From: Zarea fungicola
Lineage: Eukaryota; Ascomycota; Sordariomycetes; Hypocreales; Cordycipitaceae
Direction of reading: 5' to 3'
NCBI GenBank assembly: GCA_900169235.1
Contig: FWCC01000204.1
Span: forward strand, 124,001 to 188,000
DNA length: 64,000 nt
Part shown: in pieces, positions 44,961 through 56,540 of the stretch
Numbering within the stretch: position 1 is the stretch's first letter
How the letters are laid out: the number at the start of each line of letters is the position of its first letter
The notes under the pieces: generated by a model
Told to the model about the DNA's origin: nothing
What the model saw: only the letters and a program-made list of their open reading frames with translations
The model's database searches: none
Program-made: the position numbers and the translations under genes

Positions 44961-46655
44961 ATGGACGAGGAGAATATTTTAAATTTTGCCGCCATCACGG
45001 GCTCCAGCCCCGACATTGCCCGGGGCTTTCTCCAAATTGCCGGCGGTGACATGGAGCGAGCCGTCGCCCTCTTCTACGAGAACCCAGACCTGGTGTCGGG
45101 CATTGGTGCTGGCCTTTCTGGCGGCGCCGGCAGCTCCTCGGCAGCAACAGCCTCAACAGCAGCAGGGGCGGCAGCAGCGGCATCATCATCATCAGCCAGA
45201 CCATCACGCACCCGACAAAACCTGGGCCGAGAGGACTCGAGCGGCGTCATCCACATCCCCAGCGACGACGACGACGACGACGATGTAGACATGGACGACA
45301 ACTATGCGGATAGCGGGGCCGACGAGGCAGACGACGACCACGAGGCGGCGATCCAGGCAGCCAATACAGCCCAGGAGCTAGAGGACGCTGCCATGGCCAA
45401 GAGGCTACAAGAGCAGCTGTACCAAGACGGCGGAGCGGGGGGAGCTGACGCAGACGTTCGGGCGCCCATTGAACGGACGACAGAGACGCTCGTCGGTGCA
45501 GAAGGCGGCTGGGGCCCGGACGATGAGGCGGCCATCCTAGAGAGCCTTCGACGGCGCCGCCCTGCACCCAGACGTGGCGGCGGAGGACCGTTTAGCCAGC
45601 GCATATGGGGTGATGGCACCGCTCCGCCGGCCTCGACAGCGGCCAACGGCACACACGCGCGGCGGCTCGAGGACCTCTTCCGGCCGCCCTACGAGCTGAT
45701 GATGCGCATGTCGTGGGACGAGGCCCGGACGCTCGGCAAGGCGGACGCCAAGTGGATTCTCGTCAACCTCCAGGACCAGACGGATTTCAACTGCCAGGCC
45801 CTGAACCGGGACATTTGGAAGGACCAGGCGGTCAAGGACATTGTGTCGGAGAATTTCATATTCCTGCAGTACGACAAGGACTATGCCGACGCCGAGGCGT
45901 ACCTCACCTTTTACTTTCCCAACCGGACGCACGAGAACCCAGACAACTTCCCGCACGTCTCCATCATTGACCCGCGCACGGGCGAGCAGGTTAAAGTGTG
46001 GAGCGGGCGGCCGTTTCCCAGCGCGGCGGATTTCCACGCGCAGCTGGCCGAGTTTTTGGATCGGTACAGCCTGGCGGCCAACAGCAAGAACCCCGTGGCG
46101 AAGCCTAGCGGGCCGAAGCCGGCGGCGGTGGTGGACGTGGACCGGATGACGGAGGAGGAGATGCTGGAGATGGCGCTCAAGAACAGCCTCACGGGGGCGG
46201 CGGCAGGCACCAGCAGCGGATCCGGGTCGAGGTCGACGCCGAATGTCCATGATCCCGACGCCTACACCAAGGAGGGTACGGCCGGTACGGATTCAGGGCG
46301 GGACGAAGATGGCGAAGAAGAAGAAGAAGAGGAGGGCGATTCAGCATCCGCAGGGGCGTGGGCGCAGATTTCGTCGACGAATCCGCACAGCGAGCCGGCG
46401 AATGATCCGGCGACGACGACGAGGATTCAGTTTCGGCATGCCAATGGGCGTGTCATTCGGCGATTCCAGACGTCGGATGCGGTACGGCGGCTGTTTGAGT
46501 GGCTCAAGGCGGAGCCGTTTGAGGGCAAGGAGGGGGTGGTGTTTGAGCTGAAGAAGATGCCGCAGGGGCAGGATCTGATGGACAGTCTGGATGCGACGAT
46601 TGAGGAGGCGGGGTTGAAGCAAGGGACGGTTATGATTGAGTTTATTGAAGATTGA
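44961..46655 (+). CDS. UBA-UAS-UIM-UBX domain p97/Cdc48 cofactor (UBXN7/Ubx5 type)
   Basis: An intronless 564-codon gene. Domains in order: a UBA-like domain (1-45, ILNFAAITGSSPDIARGFLQ...MERAVALFYEN), an acidic linker with a D7 run (102-108), a thioredoxin-like UAS domain (about 236-372, KWILVNLQDQTDFNCQALNRD), a ubiquitin-interacting motif (396-412, MTEEEMLEMALKNSLTG), an E7 stretch, and a C-terminal UBX domain (about 485-563). This is the architecture of UBXN7 and yeast Ubx5, which bridge ubiquitylated substrates and cullin ligases to the Cdc48/p97 segregase. The loop that is usually Phe-Pro-Arg in UBX domains (Cdc48 contact) reads Met-Pro-Gln here (KKMPQGQ, about 531-537). The ATG at 44961 has a good CACC context. 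Confidence 0.93.
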   Translation: MDEENILNFAAITGSSPDIARGFLQIAGGDMERAVALFYENPDLVSGIGAGLSGGAGSSSAATASTAAGAAAAASSSSARPSRTRQNLGREDSSGVIHIPSDDDDDDDVDMDDNYADSGADEADDDHEAAIQAANTAQELEDAAMAKRLQEQLYQDGGAGGADADVRAPIERTTETLVGAEGGWGPDDEAAILESLRRRRPAPRRGGGGPFSQRIWGDGTAPPASTAANGTHARRLEDLFRPPYELMMRMSWDEARTLGKADAKWILVNLQDQTDFNCQALNRDIWKDQAVKDIVSENFIFLQYDKDYADAEAYLTFYFPNRTHENPDNFPHVSIIDPRTGEQVKVWSGRPFPSAADFHAQLAEFLDRYSLAANSKNPVAKPSGPKPAAVVDVDRMTEEEMLEMALKNSLTGAAAGTSSGSGSRSTPNVHDPDAYTKEGTAGTDSGRDEDGEEEEEEEGDSASAGAWAQISSTNPHSEPANDPATTTRIQFRHANGRVIRRFQTSDAVRRLFEWLKAEPFEGKEGVVFELKKMPQGQDLMDSLDATIEEAGLKQGTVMIEFIED

Positions 46656-48239
46656 GCAAGACGAGCAAGACGAGCTTTAGACTTTTTTTTTCTTTCTACT
46701 TTGGAAGCTGATTTATCAGCATCATGGCTGTTTACCCTTGATTCTCATGACTATATATATTCTTTGCACAAGGCAGGATTTAGACTGTGCTTGGACGTTG
46801 GGGATAATCAGGAGAACTGCTCATTCGATTGCTCCCTGTTCCCTCATGACGCGAGATATTTTCTCTCATCCTTTTCTCTTGCTACTCGTAAAATATATCC
46901 CAAAATGACAACAAGATGGGTATCGAATGGGACCGTGTTGTATACGAGGCGTTTTACTGGGTCTTTGCTGCCTCTTATTAACGACAGAGACATGTGCCAA
47001 TGCAGATCCATAGCTGGTGGATGATTAGAGACACAAGGGAGAGATGAGATGAGATGTGCTAGGATGTGATGGAAATGCTGACGAAATTGCCATTTTCCCC
47101 CGCGTACATGCACCCGTGTAGTAGTCCTTGATGTTTGGTATTGCAGCTGAAGAACCTGTGGCAGTCTGTGGCTTGTGGCTTGAATCCTTAAACGAGGCTT
47201 CCGCTAGTTTGCTGGCGGTTGGTGGCTTGATGAATATGATTGGGTTTCGGCGTTTCTTCCAACGGCAAGGCTAGACAAATTTGGACTCGATGAGTGGTTG
47301 TCATTATCCAGAATTTTGAAAATTTCTCATTGATTTATTATTACGCCTTGTAAACAAATGAAAGGGAGCAAGACCCAGCACATTGATTCAACAGTAAACT
47401 GTACCGGCAGCTGTGGCGCAGTCTGTGCCACGGGATTTCAGTTAGTGTACCTGCCGACGCGGGTACCATGCGACACGCTGTACCTCTTCACAACACTCCA
47501 GTTGTCCAGTACTTATTAGGCGGTACTATCAGACATCACCCCGCTAACCGGACCCAGCGGCAGTGAGCCCACCTCCACCACCTCCATCAGGCCGCCATAG
47601 CCCCCAGCTGCCCCAGCAAGGCCCAGGTCCAGGTACTCTCCCCTGGTAGGTACCTGAACCGCCTGCCCACCAAAACACAAACCCCACCCCGCCTGCCTGC
47701 CTGCCAACAGCTGGTCCTCTGTTTGATTGTATTGTTGCATCATGGGTGCCTCCCTCGCTTCTTCCTCTCTTCTCTCTTCCTCTCTTCCCTTGTCCCTTGT
47801 TTGCATACCGGCATATCTGCATCGTCTCGTCCTCTCTCTTCTTGGCACAATTGTGCTGCGTGAGATTTTCCTTCTTCTTCTTCTTTCCCGTTCGTTCCCC
47901 CGGCCGGCACGACCTGCATTTGTGGATCGACTTGGATCTCTTTGGGCGTTTCTTTTTTTCTCCCCCGTGTGTTTTCATTTGGGTTTGGGTTTGGGTTTCA
48001 GACCGCTCACTCGCTCGCCTGTTCTTGGCCCAATTCTTTGTTTCGCCCGCCCTGCATGTTTTGCCCGAGCCAGACTTGCATAATCCGTTGACCTCCGTTG
48101 GCGGCCGCATTTGCTTTGATAAACAAGTTGCACGACTCTGGACTGCAGTCTGCACACGGGCAACTCGAGATAATCGGCTTGGGAATACATTCGACTACAA
48201 CTACTCGGTGGCAGCTTGTGAGCCCGGCCGATATACACC
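46656..48239. other. Intergenic, kinase promoter region
   Basis: No gene seen. The right half (about 47740-48060) is a long CT-rich tract containing three TTTGGG repeats (about 47979-47998), probably the leader and promoter of the kinase gene. Confidence 0.4.
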
Positions 48240-50481
48240 ATGACGGAGCGACTCTACGATGCAGACATGACCAACGAGGCGCTCCTCGATCCCCAGCTGC
48301 TATACTCCAAGGAATACTGCATTGGTTAGCTACACTCATGCAGCATTGCCAAAAAAAAAGGACTGCTTCTGACTGCTCTCTAGGTGGTGGTAGCTTTGGC
48401 AAGGTTTACAAAGGGTACGTGCAACAGCATCCTGCGCCCGCCTCATTCACTCTCGCTAACGCACCCTCGCACGCCCAGAGTGGACAAGCGCACCGGCGAG
48501 GCCGTCGCCATCAAAGTCATTGACATTGAAAACGCCGAAGACGAGGTCGAAGATATAATTCAGGAAATTGCCATTCTCTCCGAGCTGCAGTCCCCATACG
48601 TTACCAAATACTATGGCTCCTACTCCAAGGGCGCCGAGCTATGGATCGTCATGGAGTTTTGCGCCGGCGGCAGCTGCGCCGACCTGATGAAGCCTGGTCT
48701 CATCAGCGAAGACTATATTTCCATCATTATGCGCGAGCTGCTGCTTGGACTCGAGTACCTCCACGCCGACAAGAAGCTACACAGAGATATCAAGGGTGAG
48801 CTGCCTAAACTACAAGCAGGGACTGTTTTCTTACAACGCTAATTCCTCAGCCGCCAATATTCTACTCAGCGCTGCTGGTCAGGTCAAGCTGGCCGATTTT
48901 GGCGTCTCTGGCCAGCTCTCGGCAACCATGACCAAGAAGAATACCTTTGTCGGCACACCATTCTGGATGGCACCAGAGGTCATCAAGCAGTCAGGATACG
49001 ATCACAAGGCCGACATATGGTCATTAGGCATCACCGCCCTGGAACTCGCCAATGGAGAGCCGCCATACGCCGACATCCACCCCATGAAGGTCCTGTTCCT
49101 CATCCCCAAGAACCCACCGCCACGTCTCGACGGCAACTTTACAAAGGCCTTTAAAGAGTTTATCGAGCTCTGTCTGCAGCGCGACCCCAAGGACAGGCCC
49201 AGCGCAAAGGAACTGCTTCGACATGCGTTTATCAGACGGGCAAAGAAGACGACATACCTGACGGAGTTGATTGAGCGCCACAGCCGCTGGTCGGCCACGC
49301 ATAAAGGCGAAGACGACGAGCACTGGGATGCTGCCTCGGCTGCTGGCGGCTCTACCAGGCGAGAGAGGTTTGACGAGGACATGTGGGACTTTGGCACCGT
49401 CCGGCTGGTTGGCGACCGCGCCGCCATGGCCAGCCGTCCGGGTCTGAATGATTTGACAGAAAATGGCACAAATGCACGCGCCGCGCGCTCATCAGAAAAC
49501 TCGGATGACTATGGAGAAACGCGACGCGAACCGAGCCCGACCAAGGCGCGCGATTTTGACTTTGCCTTGGACGCTAGTGATACTGTCAAGGCAAGCAACG
49601 CCAACTCGAGGCAGTCGAGCCCCCAGCGCAAGCCAGTGCCGTCGCATATGCAGTCACCAGCCAAGGTGCCCCTGCCTGCAAGCCCGATGAAGCCGCAAAT
49701 ACAACAACAGCAACAAAAACAACAACAACCGCCAGAGACGCCACGGTGGAAGCCTCTGCCACCGGTTGCACAGGGTCAGTCTCCCGATTACGACAAGGAG
49801 CTGCACGCGCAGCTGCAACAGGATATGAGCGTGCTCAATATTGAATTTCCGACGCACTCGAACTCGCACTCGCCCACACCAGTAAACAGCTCACGTCCGC
49901 CGCCAGCAGCAGTTGACATGAGCAAGCCTTTACCACCGGTACATGCAAACTTGGACGCGAGACCTGCGACGCGTGTCGGGCCAATACAATTGCAGGAGAT
50001 TCCGCCGTATCGCGGAAGCCCATCGTCGCAGTCGGCATCACGGTTTGCATCGCCGCAGCCAGCACAGACACAGGCCGCACAAATGCAAACGCCCGTCAAA
50101 TCGCAGTCACCGGCACCGTTGGATTTCGCGGGGGCCCCGTCGTCGTTCCCGTCCCCGGCGCCAGCGAATAACAATGGGGAGCTGGATGCGCTGAATGACG
50201 TGATTTTCCCAGCGCTGGAGGAGGCTCTCAAGAGGCGCGAGGTGCGACTGCAGCAGACGTTTGCGGCGGAGCAGGCGGTGACGGTGAGGCAGCAGCGAGC
50301 CGAGGTGGCGCACGACAAGCTGCGGAAGCTGGTGTACAAGCTGGCGCATGTGTGCAAGGAGATTGATCATTTCGACAAGGCGGAGCCGGTCGGGATGGGT
50401 CGAGACGTGGGAAATTTCCTGGAGGGGTTGCTGGAGGAGATTTTGGTGCGCGTCGAGCCTCTGGAGGAGGAGCTGCAGTAG
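48240..50481 (+). CDS. STE20-family germinal centre kinase, GCKIII (MST3-like)
   Basis: Exons 48240-48324, 48384-48414, 48479-48795 and 48851-50481 join in phase (introns 59, 64 and 55 nt) to 687 residues. The kinase domain covers about 22-275: Gly-loop IGGGSFGKVYKG, ATP Lys51 in VAIKV, HRDIKAAN with catalytic Asp142, DFG 160-162, activation loop NTFVGTPFWMAPEV with the probable phosphorylation site Thr176. The segment KADIWSLGITALELANGEPP...VLFLIPKNPPPRL and the following TKKTYLTELIERH-like end are characteristic of MST3/MST4/YSK1-type kinases. In filamentous fungi members of this group associate with the STRIPAK complex and act in septation and hyphal fusion. The C-terminal half is Pro/Gln-rich and ends in a helical segment (about 560-687). 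The first two exons are tiny, and exon 2 codes only for the glycine loop. Confidence 0.93.
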
Positions 50482-51389
50482 CTGGCCATGAGATGATGAA
50501 TAAAGAAGAAGAAAAAGGTCCATGGCGTTTGAGCGCCGGTTGCTATTTTATTGACGATTGTGTTTTATAAGCCCGCATGAGATGGGCTTGTGGATAATTG
50601 CATTGCTAGACCTGGGAGCGCATACATGTATTATTTGTCTCGAGTCGAAAATAGGATAACATGGCTCATGGAATTGAATCAAGTGTTTTTTGCATGATGC
50701 ATACATTGCTGTGCGGGAATTGTCGTGACAAGACCAAGCATGTAATTAAGCAGGATGAAACTGATAACAGATAAGATGCCTGTCACTGGCGCTTGGCTTG
50801 TTTAATAATGAAGAAGAAAAAAAGAAAAAGGGAATAGTATGGGTGTCAATGGTCCCCAAGCTAAGCCACATGGGGCACAAGTTCCTGGCCGGTGCGGGTA
50901 CGTACGGGCCTCTGCTCGGAAACACGTTCGCATTCCGGCCGCTTGTCCGAAGGCGACGAAAAAAAGGCTGCTGGCCAGCGTCGGCTTGGCCGGTCACTGG
51001 TTAGTAGCGCTGGAATGCGCCAAATTAGGGGAGCAACCCCTGTAACTTGCTCCTTTTTCAGCGAGTGCCAGGTAGGCTCGGCTCAATTTCTGGGGCAAGT
51101 TTAACGTTACAGGCGCTGGAGAGAAAAAAAAAAAAAAACACGGCTTTTTTCCTTAGTGGCACCAAGACAACCGAAACCAACCTGCTTCTTTTTTTCTCCT
51201 TCTTCCCCTTCTCCTCCGTCGTCTCCAACTTGTCTCGTCTCCTCCAAAACTTATTCATCCCCTCTCCGCTCTTACTCAGATTTCTTTGCTTTGCTAGTCA
51301 AGGAGGAGTCTTTTGTGCATCCTTTTTACTCATCCCGTGTCATTCGGTCCTCGCTGCCTCCGCCCTCGAAACAAATACAACTATACAAG
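50482..51389. other. Intergenic, IDH1 promoter region
   Basis: 3' flank of the kinase gene and then the CT-rich leader of the IDH1 gene. An A17 run lies at about 51124-51140. No gene is seen. Confidence 0.4.
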
Positions 51390-52777
51390 ATGCTGTCGCG
51401 AAGCTCTCTCCGTACGGCTCAGGTACGTCTCCAATTGGTTACCGCACGCCTTGGGGTGTTGGGATGGATGAGATGGGCTTTGATTTCAGGGCTTTGATTT
51501 CAGGGCTTTGATTTGCAGGGAATTGAGTGATATCTGGGGTCAATTGTCTTTGCGCGTCCGCAAGCTGGCCTCATTGTTGTCACGACAGGCCAAAAGTCCC
51601 GAGTCGACTCCAATTCCTGCAGCTCACTGCAGCCCGTCTCTCTATCTGGACTCTACGGACGCCATTTTATAGGCACTAACATGTCAACCAGGCCCTCCCC
51701 CGGTTCTCCCGATCCATGGCCACCGTCCAGTCCGACATCTTCAAGCCCACCAAGTTTGGCGGCAAATACACAGTCACCCTCATCCCCGGTGATGGCATCG
51801 GCGCCGAAGTCACCGAGTCGGTCAAGACCCTCTTCAAGGCCGACAACGTCCCCGTCGAGTGGGAGCAGGTCGAGGTCTCGGGCATCGAGGAGGGCGGCAA
51901 CCGCACCGAGGCCGCCTTCCGCCAGTCGGTAGAGTCCCTCAAGCGCAACAAGCTCGGCCTCAAGGGCATCCTCCACACCCCCGTCTCCCGCTCCGGCCAC
52001 CAGAGCTTCAACGTCGCCATGCGCCAGGAGCTCGACATTTACGCCTCCATCTCCCTCATCAAGAACATCCCCGGCTACGAGACGCGCCACAAGGACGTCG
52101 ACCTGTGCATCATCCGCGAGAACACCGAGGGCGAGTACTCGGGCCTCGAGCACCAGTCCGTCCCCGGCGTCGTCGAGTCCCTCAAGATCATCACCCGCGC
52201 CAAGTCGGAGCGCATCGCCCGCTTCGCCTTTAGCTTCGCCCTCGCCAACGGCCGCTCCAAGGTGACCTGCATCCACAAGGCCAACATTATGAAGCTCGCC
52301 GACGGCCTCTTCCGCAGCACCTTTCACAACGTCGCCAAGGAGTACCCCACCCTCGAGGTCAACGACATGATTGTCGACAACGCCTCCATGCAGGCCGTCT
52401 CCCGCCCCCAGCAGTTTGACGTCATGGTCATGCCCAACCTGTACGGCGGCATCCTCTCCAACATTGGCGCCGCCCTCGTCGGCGGGCCCGGCATCGTCCC
52501 CGGCTGCAACATGGGCCGCGAGGTGGCCGTCTTTGAGCCCGGCTGCCGTCACGTCGGCCTCGACATTCAGGGCAAGGACCAGGCCAACCCCACGGCCATG
52601 ATTCTGTCGGGCAGCATGCTCCTGCGCCACCTCGGCCTCGACGACCACGCCAACCGCATCTCCAAGGCCATTTACGCCGTCATTGCCGAGGGCAAGGTGC
52701 GCACCCGCGACATGGGTGGTGTCTCTACCACGCACGAATTCACCCGTGCCATTCTCGACAAGATGGAGACGATCTAG
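51390..52777 (+). CDS. IDH1: Isocitrate dehydrogenase [NAD], regulatory subunit 1, mitochondrial
   Basis: Exons 51390-51422 and 51692-52777 join in phase across a 269-nt intron; the product is 372 residues. Exon 1 and the first codons of exon 2 encode a mitochondrial presequence (MLSRSSLRTAQ-ALPRFSRSMA), rich in Arg/Ser. The core has VTLIPGDGIGAEVTESV, RENTEGEYSGLEHQSVPGVV, and the family signature NLYGGILSNIGAALVGGPG. LKGILHTPVSRSGHQSFNV and RQELDIYASISLIKNIPG are of the Idh1 (regulatory) rather than the Idh2 (catalytic) type. It forms a hetero-octamer with Idh2 in the TCA cycle, converting isocitrate to 2-oxoglutarate, with AMP control. Codon use is strongly C-biased. The intron carries a 14-nt direct repeat (51475-51514). 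Confidence 0.96.
51475..51514 (+). repeat. 14-bp tandem repeat inside the IDH1 intron
   Basis: GGGCTTTGATTTCA occurs in two perfect copies and a partial third. Each full copy is followed by GG, giving the acceptor-like string TTTCAG. Confidence 0.8.
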
Positions 52778-53576
52778 AGGTCCAAGACGAGGAGATGAAA
52801 GCAGAGACGGCAGACGATCGAACGATAACAAACCCTTTTAACAAAACTTTATATTCCCTTTGTTTGAATAAAATTTGACAAGATAGAATGGGCGCGGGGA
52901 CTTATACCTGGAGATGACGGCATGCAGTAGACGAGGGGAAGAATGCAGTGGATGAGGAGGGGAATTGAGCAGCGGAAGAAACGGATTCCTTTTTACATGT
53001 ACATGATGGCACTTGTGCAACTACTCGGCAGCGACAGCAGCCAAATGTATAGAATTGTTAACTTTGAGTGCAGCCGTGATGGATGTCAATGGTCGTAGTT
53101 GTAAGACGACACTAAATCTTGACCAAGTCTTGATACGGAAATAAATTGAAACCCCGATGAAATTTCATATACTCGGAGAGATTCAAGCCGACCACCCAAT
53201 CACCCAATCACCCGACGACGGTTCACAGACAGCGGCATCTGCCGTCGCGCTTGGCAAAAGCAAACCGTCATTGAGCTGCATGCGTGACGCAAACCCCCGC
53301 TCTCAACTAGCCGAATGCCTTGACAGAAAGAGGGGTATGACAGCAAAGGCCAAAGGCCATTTCAAATACCCAGCTGCAGCATGATGCAGTTGAGATGAGG
53401 GGAAGAAGAATTGCCATGCCGGTGCTACACTGGTCCTTAATATACTGCGTCCTCTCCCAACCTTGATGGGTTACTTTCCATCTTTATACAGCACAGCACA
53501 CATCCACACTAGCCAATCACGTCACTCTATTCTATTTTTGTCTTTTTTTTTTAATTACAACATCTATTCTGCCAAA
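52778..53576. other. Intergenic, no gene seen
   Basis: 3' flank of the IDH1 gene and promoter of the GFA-like gene; a T-rich leader precedes its ATG. No supported gene. Confidence 0.4.
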
Positions 53577-54274
53577 ATGGAGCACAAGGGTAGTTGCATG
53601 TGTGGCGAGATTGCCTATCAGTTTACTGGTAAGCTTGGCTGTCGCGGGAAAGGCCGGTTTTGTATTGACTTTTGTGCATAGGTCCCATCCAGGCTACTGC
53701 TCTCTGCCACTGCACTGATTGCCAAAAGGTAATTTCCGAATTTTTATCCTTTCTATGCCGCTTAATTTGAGAATTATCTGAAAATTTACATTTCTTTACA
53801 GTGGACCGGCGGTGCATACACCTCCAACGCTGTGACAACCCGCGAAGGCTTTACCATCACAAAGGGTACGTGTCCCTCATACTCATCTGCACACAACAGA
53901 CAAGAAAGAAATCAATTTCTTTCCTTTTTTCTTTCTTTTATCTTTTTTCTCTATTTTTTCTTTCTTCTTTTCCTTTTTTGCTCTTCGTTTCTGTGCCAGT
54001 GCTGATGGATGCAGGCACCCCAAAAACGTGCGACATTGTCGGCGCGTCGGGCAAGATCAACAAGCACTCCTTTTGCAGCAACTGCGGCTCCAGCCTCTAC
54101 ACCGAGCTCGAGGTCATGCCCGGCAACGTCAACATCAAGGCCGGCACGCTCGACGGCGGCGCCGCGTCGCTGGGGGACAAGATTGACGTTGAATTTTACA
54201 CCAGCACCCGCGTCAACTACCTTGGCCCGGTGGCTGGCGCGAAGCAGGAGCGCAAGTTTCCGTTTGGGGGGTAG
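53577..54274 (+). CDS. GFA/CENP-V domain zinc protein (glutathione-dependent formaldehyde-activating enzyme-like)
   Basis: Exons 53577-53628, 53682-53728, 53802-53865 and 54000-54274 join in phase to 145 residues. The introns (53, 73 and 134 nt) all have good borders. The fold is recognised from its zinc ligands in order: GSCMCGEIAYQ (CxC, residues 7 and 9), LCHCTDCQKWTGG (CxxC), and HSFCSNCGSSLYTE (CxxC); later, GTLDGGAASLGDKIDVEFYT is the conserved 'AGTLDD' region. The family was named for S-hydroxymethylglutathione formation, but most fungal members have no proven substrate; thiol-based or detoxification chemistry is the family inference. It is probably cytosolic, as there is no signal peptide. 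Confidence 0.9.
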
Positions 54275-55132
54275 TTTAAAAATAATAAATATATGAATAA
54301 ATGAATGAATGAATGAGTCAATATGAAGAGAATGTAAAGCGGCAAATATTTAAAAGTGAATGACGAGATGAAGTTGATGCCTAAATAATGGACTGCTTCA
54401 TTACACAAAGTCAAGGTACAGATTTTTATATATATTATAATGTAGTCAATCGTGCAAAATCAAGCTCAAGACGTAAATAATAAATAATAAAAGCAATCAA
54501 TTTATTTGCAATTTCTGCAATTTACACACTTAAAAAGTTGGACAAGTACACTCTGGAGGACCTGCGGCAAGACACTCTACTTTGCCTCATGTATGCCGCA
54601 CAATAGTGTTACCTAAAAGCTTTATAAACATTAATCAAGCCTAGACAGCTTTGGGCAAAAGAATTATGTTTTCAAAACCATGTCCAACAAGACCTGACTC
54701 ACGTAACGTGAATAACTAATCAATCTGACAAAGAGTCGTGTCCAAGTGGCCCAACTTTAGTATGGCGCTTATGCTTGCCGAGAGAAAATCGGCCTCATTG
54801 CGACTTCACCCCTCACATCTCTCGGGTTTGTCCAAGACTTTGTCTGCAACCCCGAAAGAGACAATGGTTATCTTTATATTGATTAAGTCTCCTCTTTCCA
54901 AGCTTGGCCCATGCTTTCAGCCAGTCAGCGCCCTCTACAGCAGAAAAAACATGTCAAGGGCGCGAGTGACGATTTTCCACTCTTGTACTATATAACGCCC
55001 CGCCACTCTCCGTGCGACTAACATGATCTTCTCACGACTCTACCCCTCATTGCGTCTTCATTTTGCGTTGAAAAGGGTTTCATCATTACCAAGTCCATAA
55101 TTTACTATATCCAAGAGTTACAAACACCCAAA
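54275..55132. other. Intergenic, promoter of ACS-like gene
   Basis: AT-rich, with a (AATG)n run at about 54295-54315. TATATAA at 54989-54995 lies 138 nt before the ATG of the next gene. No gene is seen. Confidence 0.4.
54989..54995 (+). promoter_or_regulatory. TATA box of the ACS-like aminotransferase gene
   Basis: TATATAA 138 nt upstream of ATG 55133, with CT-rich sequence between. Function is inferred from position. Confidence 0.45.
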
Positions 55133-56476
55133 ATGTCGCTCTCCAAGCGTGCCCTCGCCCAGAGCCACCCAAACCCGGTCCTCGAGATCCTCACCAATCT
55201 CTACGACCCGGCCTCCAACCCAGACGGCTACGTCTCCCTCGGCGTCGCCGAAAACACCCTCATGCACGAGACCCTCGCCGCGCACATCAAGGCCAGCATC
55301 CAGTCCCTGCCCGAGAGCGCCTTTACCTACACCGACGGCTACCAGCGCCTGACCCGGGCCGTCGCGCGCTTCCTCAACCGCCACCTGCAGCCCATCACGG
55401 CCATTGAGCAGGGACACGTAGGCGTCACCAACGGCTGCACGTCGGGCATTGAGAACCTCGCGCTGTGCGTCGCCGACCCGGGCGACCACATCCTCCTCGG
55501 CCGGCCCTTTTACACGGCCTTTCAGGACGACGCCACGCTGCGCACCGGCGCGAAGCTCGCCGAGGTTGGGTTCCCCGCGGGCGAGGATCCTCTGGGGGTA
55601 GATTGCGTGCGGCGCTACGAGGACAGGATTCTCGAGATCCAGGCGTCGGGCGGGAGAGTGAGCGCCGTCATTGTGTGCAACCCGCACAACCCCCTAGGGC
55701 GGTGCTACCCGCGCAGCGTGCTGGTGGACTTTATGAAGCTGTGCGAAAAGTACAGCCTGCATCTCATCAGTGATGAAATCTACGCCCTCTCCCTATTTAA
55801 AAATACCACGCTGGGAGAGGGCGAGGAACCACCAGCCCAGTTTGAGTCCATCCTCGCCATCGACCCCGCCGGCCTCATCGACCCGGCCCGCGTGCACGTC
55901 CTCTGGGGCCTGTCCAAGGACTTTGGCGCCAACGGGCTGCGCATGGGCTTCATCATCTCCCAGCACAACCCCGCCGTGCACGCGGCCCTCCAGCCCACGG
56001 GCCTCTTCTTTAGCATCTCCTCCCTCACCGAGCACGTGGCGAGCTGCCTCCTCGAGGACGACGGGTGGGTGGAGGCGTACGTCGCGGAGAACCAGCGCCG
56101 GCTGGGCGACAACTACGCGCACGTGGCCGGCTGGGCGAGGAGAAACGGCATCGAGTACGCGCCCGGTGCGAATGCGGGCTTCTTTCTCTGGCTGAACCTG
56201 GGGAAAAAGTATCTCGAGCACCATCCCGAGGCGGCGGCGGCGGCGGCGGCGGCGGCAGCCCAAGGGGGACAAGGGGACAAGATTGGCCAGTGGACCATGG
56301 ATGCGCTGCTGGAGAAGCGCGTGTTTCTGGCGGCTGGGTTCCGGTTTGGGGCCAATGAGCCTGGGTGGTTCCGGGTCGTGTACTCGCATGAGAGGGGACA
56401 TTTGGATATGGGGTTGGAGAGGACGTTGGAGGCGTTGACGGGGGGTGGGCAGGTGGACAAGCAGGGTCTGAACTAG
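55133..56476 (+). CDS. PLP-dependent aminotransferase, ACC-synthase-like
   Basis: An intronless 447-codon gene, class I/II fold type I. Visible landmarks are YVSLGVAENTLM (N-terminal substrate loop of ACC synthases), TNGCTSGIENLAL, CNPHNPLGR (Asn183 region), SDEIYALSLF (Asp214, pairs with the pyridine N), and the Schiff-base lysine Lys262 in GLSKDFGANGLRMG, followed by ANAGFFLWLNL and FRVVYSH (carboxylate Arg). It resembles 1-aminocyclopropane-1-carboxylate synthase-like proteins widespread in ascomycetes, most with unknown substrate and sometimes part of secondary metabolism. No biosynthetic cluster is seen around it. A run of 11 alanines from a GCG repeat (56231-56261) interrupts the C-terminal domain and is probably a local expansion. 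A relic of a second copy follows at 56541. Confidence 0.92.
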   Translation: MSLSKRALAQSHPNPVLEILTNLYDPASNPDGYVSLGVAENTLMHETLAAHIKASIQSLPESAFTYTDGYQRLTRAVARFLNRHLQPITAIEQGHVGVTNGCTSGIENLALCVADPGDHILLGRPFYTAFQDDATLRTGAKLAEVGFPAGEDPLGVDCVRRYEDRILEIQASGGRVSAVIVCNPHNPLGRCYPRSVLVDFMKLCEKYSLHLISDEIYALSLFKNTTLGEGEEPPAQFESILAIDPAGLIDPARVHVLWGLSKDFGANGLRMGFIISQHNPAVHAALQPTGLFFSISSLTEHVASCLLEDDGWVEAYVAENQRRLGDNYAHVAGWARRNGIEYAPGANAGFFLWLNLGKKYLEHHPEAAAAAAAAAAQGGQGDKIGQWTMDALLEKRVFLAAGFRFGANEPGWFRVVYSHERGHLDMGLERTLEALTGGGQVDKQGLN

Positions 56477-56540
56477 GCTGAATTCAAAGGATGGAATAAA
56501 ATATTATAGTATATAAAAGCGCTGATATTTGTATATGGGA

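Noticed and set aside
47979..47998. TTTGGG repeats as telomere-like sequence
   Set aside because: Only three units, not TTAGGG, in a CT/T-rich promoter.
51653..52831. 392-codon antisense frame over the IDH1 gene
   Set aside because: Shadow of C-biased codons; the sense gene is certain.
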